DNA of 64,000 nt, taken from the NCBI GenBank assembly GCA_019745275.1, contig JAIETJ010000037.1, positions 30,618 through 94,617 on the forward strand, given 5' to 3'. The notes beneath the pieces are model-generated. The model searched no databases. It worked only from the letters and a program-made list of their open reading frames with translations, and had not been told where the DNA came from. Numbering within the stretch: position 1 is the stretch's first letter; each line of letters opens with the position of its first letter. Positions 21,820 through 32,213 of this stretch are shown piece by piece. This stretch comes from Pseudomonadaceae bacterium. Its GTDB lineage: Bacteria > Pseudomonadota > Gammaproteobacteria > Pseudomonadales > Pseudomonadaceae. A program made the position numbers and the translations under genes.

Positions 21820-23226
21820 ATGTCGAAGGCGCTTCAATTAATTAAAGATCACGACGTGAAGTGGGTTGACCTGCGCTTCACCGACACCAAAGGCAAGCAA
21901 CATCACGTGACCATGCCGGCTCGCGATGCTTTCGAAGACGATTTCTTCGAAGTAGGCAAGATGTTCGACGGTTCCTCCATCCATGGCTGGAAAGGCATCG
22001 AAGCCTCCGACATGATTTTGCTGCCAGTTGACAGCACTGCCGTGATCGACCCGTTCACCGAAGACCCAACGCTGATTCTGGTCTGCAACATCATCGAACC
22101 GACCACCATGCAAGGCTACGATCGCGACCCGCGCTCGATCGCTACCCGCGCCGAGGAATACCTGAAGACCACCGGTATCGGCGACACCGTATTTGTTGGC
22201 CCAGAGCCTGAGTTCTTCATCTTCGATGAAGTGAAGTTCAAGTCAGACATTTCTGGCTCGATGTTCAAAATCTACTCCGAGCAAGGTTCGTGGAACACTG
22301 ACGCCGACATCGAAGGCGGCAACAAAGGCCACCGCCCTTGCGTTAAAGGTGGTTATTTCCCCGTTCCGCCGTGCGACCACGATCACGAAATCCGTACTGC
22401 CATGTGTAATGCCATGGAAGAAATGGGCCTGATTATCGAAGTGCATCACCACGAAGTGGCGACTGCCGGTCAAAACGAAATCGGCGTGAAGTTCAACACC
22501 TTGGTGGCCAAGGCTGACGAAGTTCAAACCCTCAAGTACTGCGTGCATAACGTTGCTGATGCCTACGGCAAAACCGCAACCTTCATGCCGAAGCCACTCT
22601 ACGGTGACAACGGCTCGGGCATGCACGTGCACATGTCGATCGCCAAAGACGGCAAGAACACCTTCGCTGGCGAAGGCTATGCCGGCCTGTCTGACACTGC
22701 CCTGTACTTCATCGGCGGTATCATCAAGCACGGTAAGGCCCTGAACGGCTTCACTAACCCGGCAACTAACTCGTACAAGCGTCTGGTTCCAGGCTTCGAA
22801 GCACCGGTAATGCTGGCCTACTCGGCACGTAACCGTTCGGCTTCGATCCGTATTCCATACGTTTCCAGCCCACGCGGCCGCCGTATTGAAGCACGCTTCC
22901 CAGATCCAGCAGCGAACCCATACCTGTGCTTCGCAGCACTATTGATGGCTGGCCTAGACGGCATCCAGAACAAAATCCACCCAGGCGACGCTGCTGACAA
23001 AAACCTTTACGACCTGCCGCCGGAAGAAGGCAAGCTGATCCCGCAAGTGTGCGGCAGCTTGAAAGAAGCGCTGGAAGAGCTGGATAAAGGCCGTGCGTTC
23101 CTGACTAAGGGCGGCGTATTCAGCGACGACTTCATCGATGCTTACATCGAACTGAAGAGCGAAGAAGAAATTCGCGTACGCACCTTCGTGCACCCACTGG
23201 AATACGACCTGTACTACAGCGTCTAA
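21820..23226 (+). CDS. glnA: Glutamine synthetase type I
   Basis: [61 protein letters not shown]. Confidence 0.99.
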   Translation: MSKALQLIKDHDVKWVDLRFTDTKGKQHHVTMPARDAFEDDFFEVGKMFDGSSIHGWKGIEASDMILLPVDSTAVIDPFTEDPTLILVCNIIEPTTMQGYDRDPRSIATRAEEYLKTTGIGDTVFVGPEPEFFIFDEVKFKSDISGSMFKIYSEQGSWNTDADIEGGNKGHRPCVKGGYFPVPPCDHDHEIRTAMCNAMEEMGLIIEVHHHEVATAGQNEIGVKFNTLVAKADEVQTLKYCVHNVADAYGKTATFMPKPLYGDNGSGMHVHMSIAKDGKNTFAGEGYAGLSDTALYFIGGIIKHGKALNGFTNPATNSYKRLVPGFEAPVMLAYSARNRSASIRIPYVSSPRGRRIEARFPDPAANPYLCFAALLMAGLDGIQNKIHPGDAADKNLYDLPPEEGKLIPQVCGSLKEALEELDKGRAFLTKGGVFSDDFIDAYIELKSEEEIRVRTFVHPLEYDLYYSV

Positions 23227-23259
23227 ATCCAGGGTAACCGCTTCGGCAGTTACACAGAG

Positions 23260-23285
23260 AGGCCTCCTTCGGGAGGCCTTTTTTA
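23260..23285 (+). terminator. glnA rho-independent terminator
   Basis: AGGCCTCCTTCGGGAGGCCTTTTTT. Confidence 0.9.
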
Positions 23286-23431
23286 TGCATTCAATTAAGT
23301 TAATGCAGCGCCCGCACAGCAACCGGCAAAGCACTATTTTCGGCCGCAGAGCACAGGTCGAGCGGGCAAAACTTGCCAGTTGCTCGAAGCAGTGCAAGGC
23401 TTAGGGTCTATTCCTGCTAAGGAGCTTACTC

Positions 23432-23818
23432 ATGCGCCGTTTATTGACCTGCCTTGCGCTTCTATTCAGCCTGCCAGCAATGGCCGAAATCTTTAGCTAC
23501 ACCGATGCCAACGGCAACCAGGTGTTCACTAATGAACCGCCACAAGGCAGCAACGCCCAGATCATCAGTCTGCCACCGACTAATGGCGCTACCGCACCTC
23601 CAGCCAGCAGTTCAAGCCCAGCGCCGCAAGATGACAGCAGCGCAGCCACTAGCCAGCCAGTGAGCAATAATCCAAGCCCGCCACCCAGCACCCAAGTGAC
23701 AACAAACCCAAATGACGATGACGGGGATAATTACGACAACAACCTGAACGTGGACCAGCCTAGACGTGAAGCCCTCGGCGAACCGAGAGTCGAACTCCGT
23801 GAGCCCGCTCGGCGTTAA
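23432..23818 (+). CDS. DUF4124 periplasmic protein (copy 1, short)
   Basis: Signal peptide plus IFSYTDANGNQVFTNEPPQGSNAQ; low-complexity tail. Confidence 0.82.
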   Translation: MRRLLTCLALLFSLPAMAEIFSYTDANGNQVFTNEPPQGSNAQIISLPPTNGATAPPASSSSPAPQDDSSAATSQPVSNNPSPPPSTQVTTNPNDDDGDNYDNNLNVDQPRREALGEPRVELREPARR

Positions 23819-23900
23819 GATAACTTTCAACTGAGTAATCGCGCAGCATCGTCAAGGCAAGCTACGCGAAATTTAATCCCTAACACCCAGGAGTCAGCCG

Positions 23901-24452
23901 ATGCGCCCATTACTTGCCTGCCTATTACTGGCACTCAGCCTACCGGCGACCGCGCAGATTTATAGTTACACCGATGCCAATGGCAATCGGGTATTTACCA
24001 ACGATCCGCCGCAAGGCAGCAACCCTCAAGCCGTGCAATTGAATCCCACCAACAGCATTACCGCGCAACCCTCCAGCAACATGAGCAACAACGGCGCGCC
24101 TAACAACACACCGAGCGCAGCATTCTCGGTTCTGCAACTCACCGGGCTGCCGTCCGATGAAGCCATGCGCGCCAACAATGGCACCTTTAGCGTTGGCGTC
24201 AGCAGCACCCCCGAACTGAGTGGCAGCCAGCAATTCCAGCTTATTCTCGACGGTGCCCCGTACGGCCAGCCAAGCCGAACTCCACCACTGCAACTGAGCA
24301 ATCTGCCGCGGGGCGAGCATACGCTTGCCGTGCAAGTGCTCAGCGGCGGCCAGATGATCCAACAAAGCGACGCCGTGACCTTTACCGTGCAACGAGTTAA
24401 CACCCAAAGCCCAGCTCAGCGACCAAAACCCACCCCTAGAGCGGCTAACTAA
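23901..24452 (+). CDS. DUF4124 periplasmic protein (copy 2)
   Basis: IYSYTDANGNRVFTNDPPQGSNPQ; C-terminal region LILDGAPYGQPSRTPPLQLSNLPRGEHTLAVQVL. Confidence 0.85.
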   Translation: MRPLLACLLLALSLPATAQIYSYTDANGNRVFTNDPPQGSNPQAVQLNPTNSITAQPSSNMSNNGAPNNTPSAAFSVLQLTGLPSDEAMRANNGTFSVGVSSTPELSGSQQFQLILDGAPYGQPSRTPPLQLSNLPRGEHTLAVQVLSGGQMIQQSDAVTFTVQRVNTQSPAQRPKPTPRAAN

Positions 24453-24455
24453 CAG

Positions 24456-25088
24456 ATGCGTTTACCCCTGTGGCTCTTACTCGCGGTGTCGCTGCTTAGC
24501 CCAGCGCACGCCGAGGTTTACACCTACATCGATGCCGATGGTAATCGGGTATTTACCGACCGACCCAAAGCCGGTAACACCAAGCGGGTCGAGATGGCAC
24601 CGACCAACTCCATGGGACAACCCAATGCGCCGCGCACCCGCGTGCTGCAGATGGAGACACCGGTCAAGGCGCCCGAATATCAAATGCTGCGCATTTTGAT
24701 CCCCGAACCGGACGCTGTGGTGAACGATGGCACGGGTGACGTAGTGGTCAGCGCCAACAGTGAGCCGGCCTTATTACCTAGCCACAACTACCGTTTGATC
24801 GTCGACGGTCAACCCAGCGCAGAGCCAAGCCGTAGCCCGGTATTTGCGCTGCAAGGGCTGGCCCGCGGCACCCACCAATTGGCAGTGGAAATTCTCGACG
24901 CCAACGGCCTCACACTCGAGCGCACACCCAGCCAACCGCTGCATATTCGCCTGACCTCGCTGGATCAGAAACGCAAAGTCAGACCCTGTAAAAGACGCGA
25001 CTATGGCGTGCGCCCGGAATGCCCGATCAAAGACAAACCCGCACCTAAGCCCCTCATTCCCTACCTGCCCTTTTTCTACGAAGAATAG
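24456..25088 (+). CDS. DUF4124 periplasmic protein (copy 3)
   Basis: VYTYIDADGNRVFTDRPKAGNTKRVEM; C-terminal region LIVDGQPSAEPSRSPVFALQGLARGTHQLAVEIL, similar to copy 2. Confidence 0.85.
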   Translation: MRLPLWLLLAVSLLSPAHAEVYTYIDADGNRVFTDRPKAGNTKRVEMAPTNSMGQPNAPRTRVLQMETPVKAPEYQMLRILIPEPDAVVNDGTGDVVVSANSEPALLPSHNYRLIVDGQPSAEPSRSPVFALQGLARGTHQLAVEILDANGLTLERTPSQPLHIRLTSLDQKRKVRPCKRRDYGVRPECPIKDKPAPKPLIPYLPFFYEE

Positions 25089-25153
25089 CGCACCGTACTG
25101 GTGCGCCAGCCTGCTACCCTAGAGACACCCTCCCCATTTTGGTTCGCAACCGA

Positions 25154-25176
25154 GCGAGCTAGCCGCGCTAGCTCGC
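25154..25176. other. Perfect palindromic hairpin between DUF4124 genes and ntrB
   Basis: GCGAGCTAGC-CGC-GCTAGCTCGC, 10-bp perfect arms, no following T-run. Confidence 0.5.
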
Positions 25177-25231
25177 ACCATTACAGCCTCTAAACGTTAA
25201 TTAACGCTGTTTGCGCGCACTTTGTGGGCGT

Positions 25232-25247
25232 TGGTTTGCTTCTTGCA
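25232..25247 (+). promoter_or_regulatory. Possible sigma-54 promoter upstream of ntrB
   Basis: TGGTTT-N5-TTGCA: GG/GC spacing fits, but only about 32 bp before the start codon. Confidence 0.35.
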
Positions 25248-25278
25248 TTTTGCCCTGCATACCTAGGGATGTTCGATC

Positions 25279-26364
25279 ATGACCATTGATGACGCACTGC
25301 ACCGCTTACTGCTCGACAACCTGACCACCGCCACTATTTTGCTGGATGCGCAGTTGTGTCTGGAATACATGAATCCGGCAGCGGAAATGCTTTTGGCGGT
25401 CAGCGCGCTGCGTAATCATGGACAATTCATCAGCGAGTTATTCACCGAGTCGCCGGAGGCTCTGCACGCCCTGCAACAGGCCGTGCTGCAGGCTCACCCC
25501 TTTACCAAGCGGGAAGCGGTGCTGACTGCCTTAACCGGGCAAACCCTGACCGTCGACTACGCGGTAACGCCGATTCTGCACCGTAATGCGACCATGCTGC
25601 TGCTTGAGGTACACCCGCGTGACCGCCTGCTGCGCATCAGCAAAGAAGAAGCGCAGCTGTCCAAACAAGAGTCGACCAAGATGCTGGTGCGCGGTCTGGC
25701 CCACGAGATTAAGAATCCGCTCGGCGGCATTCGCGGCGCGGCGCAATTGCTGGCCCGCGAACTGCCCAGCGAAGACCTTAAGGATTACACCAACGTCATC
25801 ATCGAAGAGGCCGACCGCCTGCGTAATTTGGTCGATCGCATGCTTGGCTCCAATAAGCTGCCATCACTGTCCATGACCAACGTGCACGAGGTGCTGGAGC
25901 GTGTGTGCAGCTTAGTCGCGGCCGAGAGCCAAGGCTGCATCACTCTGGTGCGCGACTATGACCCGAGCATCCCGGATCTACTCATCGACCGCGAGCAGAT
26001 GATCCAAGCCGTGCTCAATATCGTGCGAAACGCCATGCAAGCCATTGGCGTGCACAACGAACTACGCCTCGGCCGTATCACCTTGCGCACCCGCACGCAG
26101 CGCCAGTTCACCATCGGTCAACAGCGCCACCGCCTCGTTGTCAAAATCGAGATTATCGACAACGGCCCGGGGATTCCTGCCGAGTTGCAAGACACCATTT
26201 TCTATCCCATGGTCAGCGGGCGTGCTGATGGCACTGGCCTAGGTCTGGCCATCACGCAAAACATTATTAGTCAGCACCAAGGGCTGATCGAGTGCGACAG
26301 CCATCCCGGCCACACCGTGTTCTCGATCTTCCTGCCGCTGGAACAAGGAGTATTGTCGTCATGA
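25279..26364 (+). CDS. ntrB: Nitrogen regulation sensor histidine kinase NtrB/GlnL
   Basis: PAS region; GLAHEIKNPLGGIRGAAQLLARELP H-box; NIVRNAMQAI N-box; GTGLGLAITQNII. Confidence 0.96.
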   Translation: MTIDDALHRLLLDNLTTATILLDAQLCLEYMNPAAEMLLAVSALRNHGQFISELFTESPEALHALQQAVLQAHPFTKREAVLTALTGQTLTVDYAVTPILHRNATMLLLEVHPRDRLLRISKEEAQLSKQESTKMLVRGLAHEIKNPLGGIRGAAQLLARELPSEDLKDYTNVIIEEADRLRNLVDRMLGSNKLPSLSMTNVHEVLERVCSLVAAESQGCITLVRDYDPSIPDLLIDREQMIQAVLNIVRNAMQAIGVHNELRLGRITLRTRTQRQFTIGQQRHRLVVKIEIIDNGPGIPAELQDTIFYPMVSGRADGTGLGLAITQNIISQHQGLIECDSHPGHTVFSIFLPLEQGVLSS

Positions 26365-27791
26365 GTCGCACTGAAACTGTTTGGATCGTCGACGACGACC
26401 GCTCCATCCGCTGGGTGCTGGAAAAAGCTCTACAACAAGAAGGCATGACCACCGTCAGCTTTGAAAACGCCGACAGCGTGATGACTCGGCTTAACCGCGA
26501 ACAGCCCGACGTGCTCATCTCCGACATCCGCATGCCCGGCACCAGCGGCCTCGATCTGCTGGCCAAACTGCGCGAGCAGTATCCGCGCCTGCCGGTGATT
26601 ATCATGACCGCGCACTCGGACCTCGACAGCGCCGTCGCCTCCTATCAAGGCGGCGCTTTTGAATACCTGCCTAAGCCGTTTGACGTGGACGAAGCGGTAT
26701 CCTTGGTTAAGCGCGCCTTTCAGCATGCCCAAGAGCAAAACGGCCTGACCGTAGCGCCGGCAGAAGCGGCCCGCACCCCGGAAATCATCGGCGAAGCGCC
26801 GGCCATGCAAGAGGTGTTTCGCGCCATCGGCCGGCTCAGTCAGTCGAATATCACGGTATTGATTAACGGCGAGTCGGGCACCGGCAAAGAGCTGGTCGCC
26901 CACGCCTTGCACCGCCACAGCCCGCGCGCCGCCTCACCGTTTATCGCCCTAAACATGGCCGCCATCCCCAAAGACCTGATGGAGTCCGAGCTGTTCGGTC
27001 ACGAAAAAGGTGCCTTTACCGGCGCGGTCAACCTGCGTCGCGGCCGCTTCGAACAAGCCGACGGTGGCACGCTGTTTCTCGACGAAATTGGCGACATGCC
27101 CGCAGACACCCAAACCCGCTTGCTACGCGTGCTGGCCGACAGCGAATTTTACCGCGTCGGCGGCCACACCCCGGTCAAGGTCAACGTGCGGATCATCGCC
27201 GCCACCCACCAAAACCTGGAAACCTTGGTGCAAGAGGGTAAGTTTCGCGAAGACTTATTCCACCGCCTCAACGTTATTCGCATTCACATCCCGCGCCTGT
27301 CTGACCGCCGCGAAGACATCCCGACTCTAGCGCGGCATTTCTTGAGCAGCGCCGCGCAAGAGTTGGCGGTTGAGCCAAAACTGCTGAAAAGCGAAACCGA
27401 GAGCTTCCTGCAAAACCTGCCGTGGCCCGGCAACGTGCGCCAGTTGGAGAACACCTGCCGCTGGATCACCGTGATGGCCTCGGGACGCGAAGTGCATGTC
27501 GACGACCTGCCACCGGAACTGCTGACCCAACCGCAAGAGAATTCACCGGTCAGCAATTGGGAGCAAGCCCTACGCCAATGGGCTGATCAATCGCTAGCGC
27601 GCGGCCAAAGCAACCTGCTCGACAGCGCCGTGCCAACCTTCGAGCGGATCATGATCGAAACCGCCCTCAAACACACCGCTGGCCGCCGCCGCGATGCCGC
27701 CCTGCTGCTCGGCTGGGGCCGCAACACCTTGACCCGCAAGATCAAGGAACTGGGCATGAAGATTGACGGCGATGAGGGCGACGACGAATAA
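26361..27791 (+). CDS. ntrC: Nitrogen regulation response regulator NtrC/GlnG
   Basis: [24 protein letters not shown]; sigma-54 AAA+ [21 protein letters not shown]-terminal Fis-type HTH. Overlaps ntrB by ATGA. Confidence 0.98.
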   Translation: MSRTETVWIVDDDRSIRWVLEKALQQEGMTTVSFENADSVMTRLNREQPDVLISDIRMPGTSGLDLLAKLREQYPRLPVIIMTAHSDLDSAVASYQGGAFEYLPKPFDVDEAVSLVKRAFQHAQEQNGLTVAPAEAARTPEIIGEAPAMQEVFRAIGRLSQSNITVLINGESGTGKELVAHALHRHSPRAASPFIALNMAAIPKDLMESELFGHEKGAFTGAVNLRRGRFEQADGGTLFLDEIGDMPADTQTRLLRVLADSEFYRVGGHTPVKVNVRIIAATHQNLETLVQEGKFREDLFHRLNVIRIHIPRLSDRREDIPTLARHFLSSAAQELAVEPKLLKSETESFLQNLPWPGNVRQLENTCRWITVMASGREVHVDDLPPELLTQPQENSPVSNWEQALRQWADQSLARGQSNLLDSAVPTFERIMIETALKHTAGRRRDAALLLGWGRNTLTRKIKELGMKIDGDEGDDE

Positions 27792-27799
27792 GACCAGAC

Positions 27800-27829
27800 G
27801 TAGGGTGGATGACGCCTCACCCATCCACC
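27800..27829. repeat. GTAGGG-type short palindromic repeat
   Basis: GTAGGGTGGATGACGCCTCACCCATCCACC; arms GGTGGATG / CATCCACC, just after ntrC. Confidence 0.65.
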
Positions 27830-27952
27830 ACCGCGCCAATCAGTGGCGGCCAAGCTTCGCGCTGACCACACTACCAAAGCGCCGTGCAACACCTAACTCG
27901 CCACCCCCAAGGTCACCTTCGCCGCTGGCCTTGATTTTATTACCGATACAGC

Positions 27953-30900
27953 TCACGGCGAACGATACAGTTCTCGCCTAAAGATCAACGGCGTAGCGCC
28001 GCGATAGATGCCGAAGGTGGCCAACGCACTGGCAGCGCGGCGTCCGCCCGCCACCCCAGTAGCATCCCAGTCGTAGTCCAGCCATGTGGGTTGGCTGGCG
28101 AAGCGCGCTTGCACACTGCCATCATTACCCGCGCCCGGCGCGCTTAACTGCACCTGTCCGGCAGCCGCTAGCGGCCCGCTAACAGTCGCCACTGTCTCGC
28201 CGGCCGTTAAGTTGCCGGTGTGCGAACTCAGTGCAGGCGAGCCCAACACCGAGGCAGTTGTGCAGCTGTCGGTGAGTTCTGGTTGAAAACTCGCACCCGC
28301 GACCGCCTGCCACGTTTCTAAGTTAAAGGGTAAAGCCAAACCTTGCAGCTCCGAGCCATGGGCATTGCTTAACCGTAAACGACCCAAGCGCACTTGGCTG
28401 CCCGGCACGTTAGCAAAGTCATAGTTAAACGCCAAACAACCACTGCCAACGCCGTTGCAGACGGTATCCGCATCGGTCAACGCCGCCGCACTAAAGCCTT
28501 GGCGCACGGCCGCAGTAAAGGGCAGATCATCCGCCAGCGGCAGTACCGCTGGGCTGTATTGCAAGGTTTCGCCACTCCAGCGATAGCTGCGCGCACCATC
28601 GCCGGTGTCCGCCCCACTTTGCACCGGGGCAACCGCCGCGCTACTGCTCAAGCGACCCGCCGCATCCAACGTAGTCTTGCCAGTAATCGACAAATACGCA
28701 TCCCGCGTCGGCGTGCCCAGCCGCCAAAAGCTGCCACGGTCGTAGTTATTCGTCACGTTGCCGCTGCGATTCTTGCCAGTGACCGTCAGGCTCGGCTCCT
28801 GACCAACAGCAAACGCCATCGGTTGTCCCTGATAACTGAACGCCGCTCCGCAACTGGGGGTCAAACTGGCACTGCCGCTGGCGGTCAAATAGGCCGGGGC
28901 AAAGCGCCCAACCAAGCCACTCACGCTAGCGTTTACAGTCTCGCCAAAATAGCCATTGAGCGGCGGCGTAGCGGTCAGACTAAACACCCCAACTTCGGAG
29001 ATCGTCTGGCTAACCGTGGTGGTATTGCTATTGGCCACATTGCCCAACACATGGCTGTAACTGCTCACCCCGAGCGTTCCAGCGCTGCCGCCAATAGGCG
29101 CCAACAGCTGACTGCTGAGGGCGATACTGCTTAACTGAAAGTTTGGCGTAACTAAGTTATCCGCCAGCGCCGCCGCCGTGAGCGCCTCGCCATCAGACTG
29201 CCAAGCCACAGCTTTGACTTTCAGATTAAAACCATCACCGGCCCGCACAGTGCCGGGATACAGCGGGCAACTAATGCCCGCCACCGTGCAACTGCTAAGG
29301 GTGTCGGTTTGCAGCAGCAGGCCGTAGGGACGGCTAACAAACAAGTCCGAACCGTTCATATCCAGACCATTTTCCAAGCCTGACGTCGGCGCGTACTTGG
29401 CCGCTAGCGCCATCTCTCCGGCATCGTTGTATTGCACCGTTAGCGGGGCCGTAGCGGTGGCATCGAAGTTCAGGGTCACTGGCGTGGCACTGGTTACCGG
29501 CGTGCCATTGACCGATACCGACTGCGTGCCGGTATTCGGATTGCTGTAGCTACGAGTAAAGGCCACGCTGCGCGAGCCACTGGCAAAACCGGGCGCACAC
29601 GACTGGCTATTGTCGGCCTGTTTAACCGCCTGAATAGTCGCTGCAGTCGGTTTAGCGGCCAGCACATTAGGCACATTCAGCAAAAACCCGCTCGCTGCAT
29701 AATTAATTTTGCAGCCACTGGTGGAGCACACGGAAACCGTCAGCGGCTTGGTGGTTGGCGTTGAGGTGGACATACCGACAACCACATCGCCCAGCGTATT
29801 ACTGCGCAACTGCGCCGTTGCCGTACCCCCGCTAAAGCTCAAAATATTACCGCCACTCATGCTAGCAGGTGCACTGGCGGTCCAGCCAGCACTCGGGACT
29901 AACGTCACGCTGACTGGGTCGGTATATAAACTGCTGCATGAACTGTTTAGACAAGCCTTAACCGTAACGGGCTGCGGACTGCAGGTTAGCGCGCTGCCGC
30001 TATAACTAAACTCAAAGTGGTCAATTTGTAGGCCAACAGGATTGAGTGCGGTGGCGCACACTTGAATATCATCCAGCTCATGGATGTTAGTTGCTCCGCC
30101 AGATGAACCGGTCACTGACAAGTAGAAGTTTTGCGGCAACCCAGCCTGCCCTGCAGCCGCAAGTACATCAACGCCATTGATGCCCGTTAACACGCTAAAG
30201 CCCGCCCCGGTATCGCGCTCAACCGTTAGTAACGCTTTGCCGCTGACACGACCGTCGACCGTAATGCGGTAGGTATAACCCGGCCCGGCGCTACTACCCG
30301 CTTTATCAATCCCCGGAATTAAATTCGCGGCGGTGCCGGCCACGTATCGATAGCCTGAAATTCGATTAGCCGAGCCGGACCCACGCACTGCCACTGAGTC
30401 AACCCGCTGTCCCGGACCATCCGTACCGCCCTCGTTAGAAAAATTGCCATATTCATCAATACCCACACCCAACCAACCGCCGGCAAAACCCGGATTTGCG
30501 ACGTTACCTCGAGTGCCATAACCCAGCGGGCCGCCATAGCTACCGGCCAAAGGGGCAATGCTCGCATCCGAGAGAATGACTCCCATACCGTCAGCACCAC
30601 TGCCGTTATAGGCGTAGTGTTTAAACTGTACCTGCACATAGTTACCCGCCGCTGGAAACAGGCGCTGCAAGGTGGCGGCGGTGGCCACGTTTCCAGTGTT
30701 ATCAGTCAGACGCATACGGCCAGTGACGATCACCGGCAGACCAAAACTACCGCCGCTGGTAGTGGTGGCCCAATCGCTACCAAGACTGCTGCGAGTGAAG
30801 TTATCGCTGAAGCAATTGGGCGCAGGATTGGTAATGCAGGCATTAGCCGGGGTTGAGTTAGGCAAACAGGTGCCGTAGACCTTGCTCGGGCTGTTGACAT

Positions 30901-31771
30901 TGACCGTTGAATAACTCGGTGCCGTTAATGCACCAAACACCGTGGAGTTATTCAGGCTAATCGCCCCGCTCGCCGAGGTCAGCGTCACTGCTGCACTGGC
31001 ACCACCGACTAGACTATCGCTGAAACTGATGACACTGGCACCCGTCACCGAGCCACTGAGCAGGGTCACACCAGAGAAGGTAGCCGGGTTATTACCGGCA
31101 AAAAAATCGCCCTGCAGGGTGCCACCGGTGATGTTGAGGGCACCTGAGTCTGAACGCGCTCCGCCGAGCAGATTGGTGCCATTGCTGGTCACTGTGCAGC
31201 AGTTGCTGCGCACTAACCCGTTAACGCTACCGCCCGTCAGGCTGATTGATCCACTGCTATTGGTCAGCGTCCCGCCGATGCTGGTGCCATTGGTCGTGAT
31301 CGCGTTGCTAGCGCTGACATTGCCGCCGACACTGCCGCCCGTCAGGCTAACGGTGCCAGTTCCAGTCACAGATCCGGAAACACTGGCCCCCGCGAGGTTA
31401 ATCGCACCACTGCCCGCCGTCGCGCTGCCATTGATAGCATTGGTACCAGTGGCGGTCAGGCTGCCGGCGCCGGTCTGCAGGCTAATATTTCTACTGCTTG
31501 TACCGACGGTATTACCGACGAGGTTGATGTTGCCGCTGGCCACTACCGTGATGTTGCTCGCCGTCGACACCACCAGCACATCCCCCGAGGCCAAGCTGAT
31601 AATGCCACTGCAGGTAAATGTAGTGGCGCTGCGCGACCAAGTGCCAGAGCAAATGTTTGGGCTGCCACTGACAATGGTCGCGCCTGACGTGTTGAAGGTA
31701 TAAGTCGTCGCTTGGGCGGTGCCGGCCAGCAACAAACCGAGCAACAGCCATGCACGCAGTACTAAGTGCAT
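27953..31771 (-). CDS. mshQ: MshQ-like large extracellular pilus-associated protein (repeat region + LamG/lectin-like region + DUF6701-like C-terminus)
   Basis: Last gene of the MSHA cluster; signal peptide MHLVLRAWLLLGLLLAGTAQA; GGSV.G.V repeats; CFSDNFTRSSLGSDWATTTSGG...[26 protein letters not shown]; long Cys-containing C-terminal region. Confidence 0.8.
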   Translation of the reverse strand: MHLVLRAWLLLGLLLAGTAQATTYTFNTSGATIVSGSPNICSGTWSRSATTFTCSGIISLASGDVLVVSTASNITVVASGNINLVGNTVGTSSRNISLQTGAGSLTATGTNAINGSATAGSGAINLAGASVSGSVTGTGTVSLTGGSVGGNVSASNAITTNGTSIGGTLTNSSGSISLTGGSVNGLVRSNCCTVTSNGTNLLGGARSDSGALNITGGTLQGDFFAGNNPATFSGVTLLSGSVTGASVISFSDSLVGGASAAVTLTSASGAISLNNSTVFGALTAPSYSTVNVNSPSKVYGTCLPNSTPANACITNPAPNCFSDNFTRSSLGSDWATTTSGGSFGLPVIVTGRMRLTDNTGNVATAATLQRLFPAAGNYVQVQFKHYAYNGSGADGMGVILSDASIAPLAGSYGGPLGYGTRGNVANPGFAGGWLGVGIDEYGNFSNEGGTDGPGQRVDSVAVRGSGSANRISGYRYVAGTAANLIPGIDKAGSSAGPGYTYRITVDGRVSGKALLTVERDTGAGFSVLTGINGVDVLAAAGQAGLPQNFYLSVTGSSGGATNIHELDDIQVCATALNPVGLQIDHFEFSYSGSALTCSPQPVTVKACLNSSCSSLYTDPVSVTLVPSAGWTASAPASMSGGNILSFSGGTATAQLRSNTLGDVVVGMSTSTPTTKPLTVSVCSTSGCKINYAASGFLLNVPNVLAAKPTAATIQAVKQADNSQSCAPGFASGSRSVAFTRSYSNPNTGTQSVSVNGTPVTSATPVTLNFDATATAPLTVQYNDAGEMALAAKYAPTSGLENGLDMNGSDLFVSRPYGLLLQTDTLSSCTVAGISCPLYPGTVRAGDGFNLKVKAVAWQSDGEALTAAALADNLVTPNFQLSSIALSSQLLAPIGGSAGTLGVSSYSHVLGNVANSNTTTVSQTISEVGVFSLTATPPLNGYFGETVNASVSGLVGRFAPAYLTASGSASLTPSCGAAFSYQGQPMAFAVGQEPSLTVTGKNRSGNVTNNYDRGSFWRLGTPTRDAYLSITGKTTLDAAGRLSSSAAVAPVQSGADTGDGARSYRWSGETLQYSPAVLPLADDLPFTAAVRQGFSAAALTDADTVCNGVGSGCLAFNYDFANVPGSQVRLGRLRLSNAHGSELQGLALPFNLETWQAVAGASFQPELTDSCTTASVLGSPALSSHTGNLTAGETVATVSGPLAAAGQVQLSAPGAGNDGSVQARFASQPTWLDYDWDATGVAGGRRAASALATFGIYRGATPLIFRRELYRSP

Positions 31772-31772
31772 A

Positions 31773-32213
31773 TCAATTCTCCACGGTCGCACTTAAGCGA
31801 CGATAGGCGTAATCGGGCCGTGAACCTGCCGTGCCATTTTGCGCAGTGGCAGTGAGCTGATAAATATTCACTGCCGCGCCGTCCTCGCTGTAAGCGTTCA
31901 CGCTACAGGTCACCCGTACGCCATCAAACTCAGACAAGTTTGAGCCGGTCATATCCAACGTCTTGCTGGGCAAACAGGTGCCGGCCAGTGCGCTGCTAAT
32001 GCCCCACTCCAAGCCCGAGCGCGCCGCCTGATAGGCCCGTGCCTGCTGGATGGCTAGGCTATTGGTGCCGTGTTGATTACCGGCCATGCGCATCATCGCG
32101 GCGATCACCAAGGCTATGATGATGATCACAAACATCGCCGCCACTAAGGCGAAACCGGCCTGCTGGGCGCGTGGCATAGGCATAGCCCCTCGGCGCATGT
32201 TTTTAAGGTGCAT
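31773..32213 (-). CDS. mshP: MSHA pilin-like protein MshP
   Basis: QQAGFALVAAMFVIIIIALVIAAMMRMAGNQHGTNSLAIQQARAYQAARSGLEWGI. Confidence 0.85.
   Translation of the reverse strand: MHLKNMRRGAMPMPRAQQAGFALVAAMFVIIIIALVIAAMMRMAGNQHGTNSLAIQQARAYQAARSGLEWGISSALAGTCLPSKTLDMTGSNLSEFDGVRVTCSVNAYSEDGAAVNIYQLTATAQNGTAGSRPDYAYRRLSATVEN

Noticed and set aside
27792-27952. Expected position of the NrsZ nitrogen-regulated sRNA (downstream of ntrC in P. aeruginosa)
   Set aside because: No sigma-54 -24/-12 element, tandem stem-loop units or terminator seen here or in 45369-45605; only a GTAGGG repeat. An Infernal scan with the NrsZ model would be decisive.
30942-31703. 253-aa plus-strand ORF antisense to the mshQ repeat region
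   Set aside because: Proline/leucine-rich mirror of Gly/Ser/Thr-rich repeats; no signal peptide or start context, explained by mshQ on the other strand.
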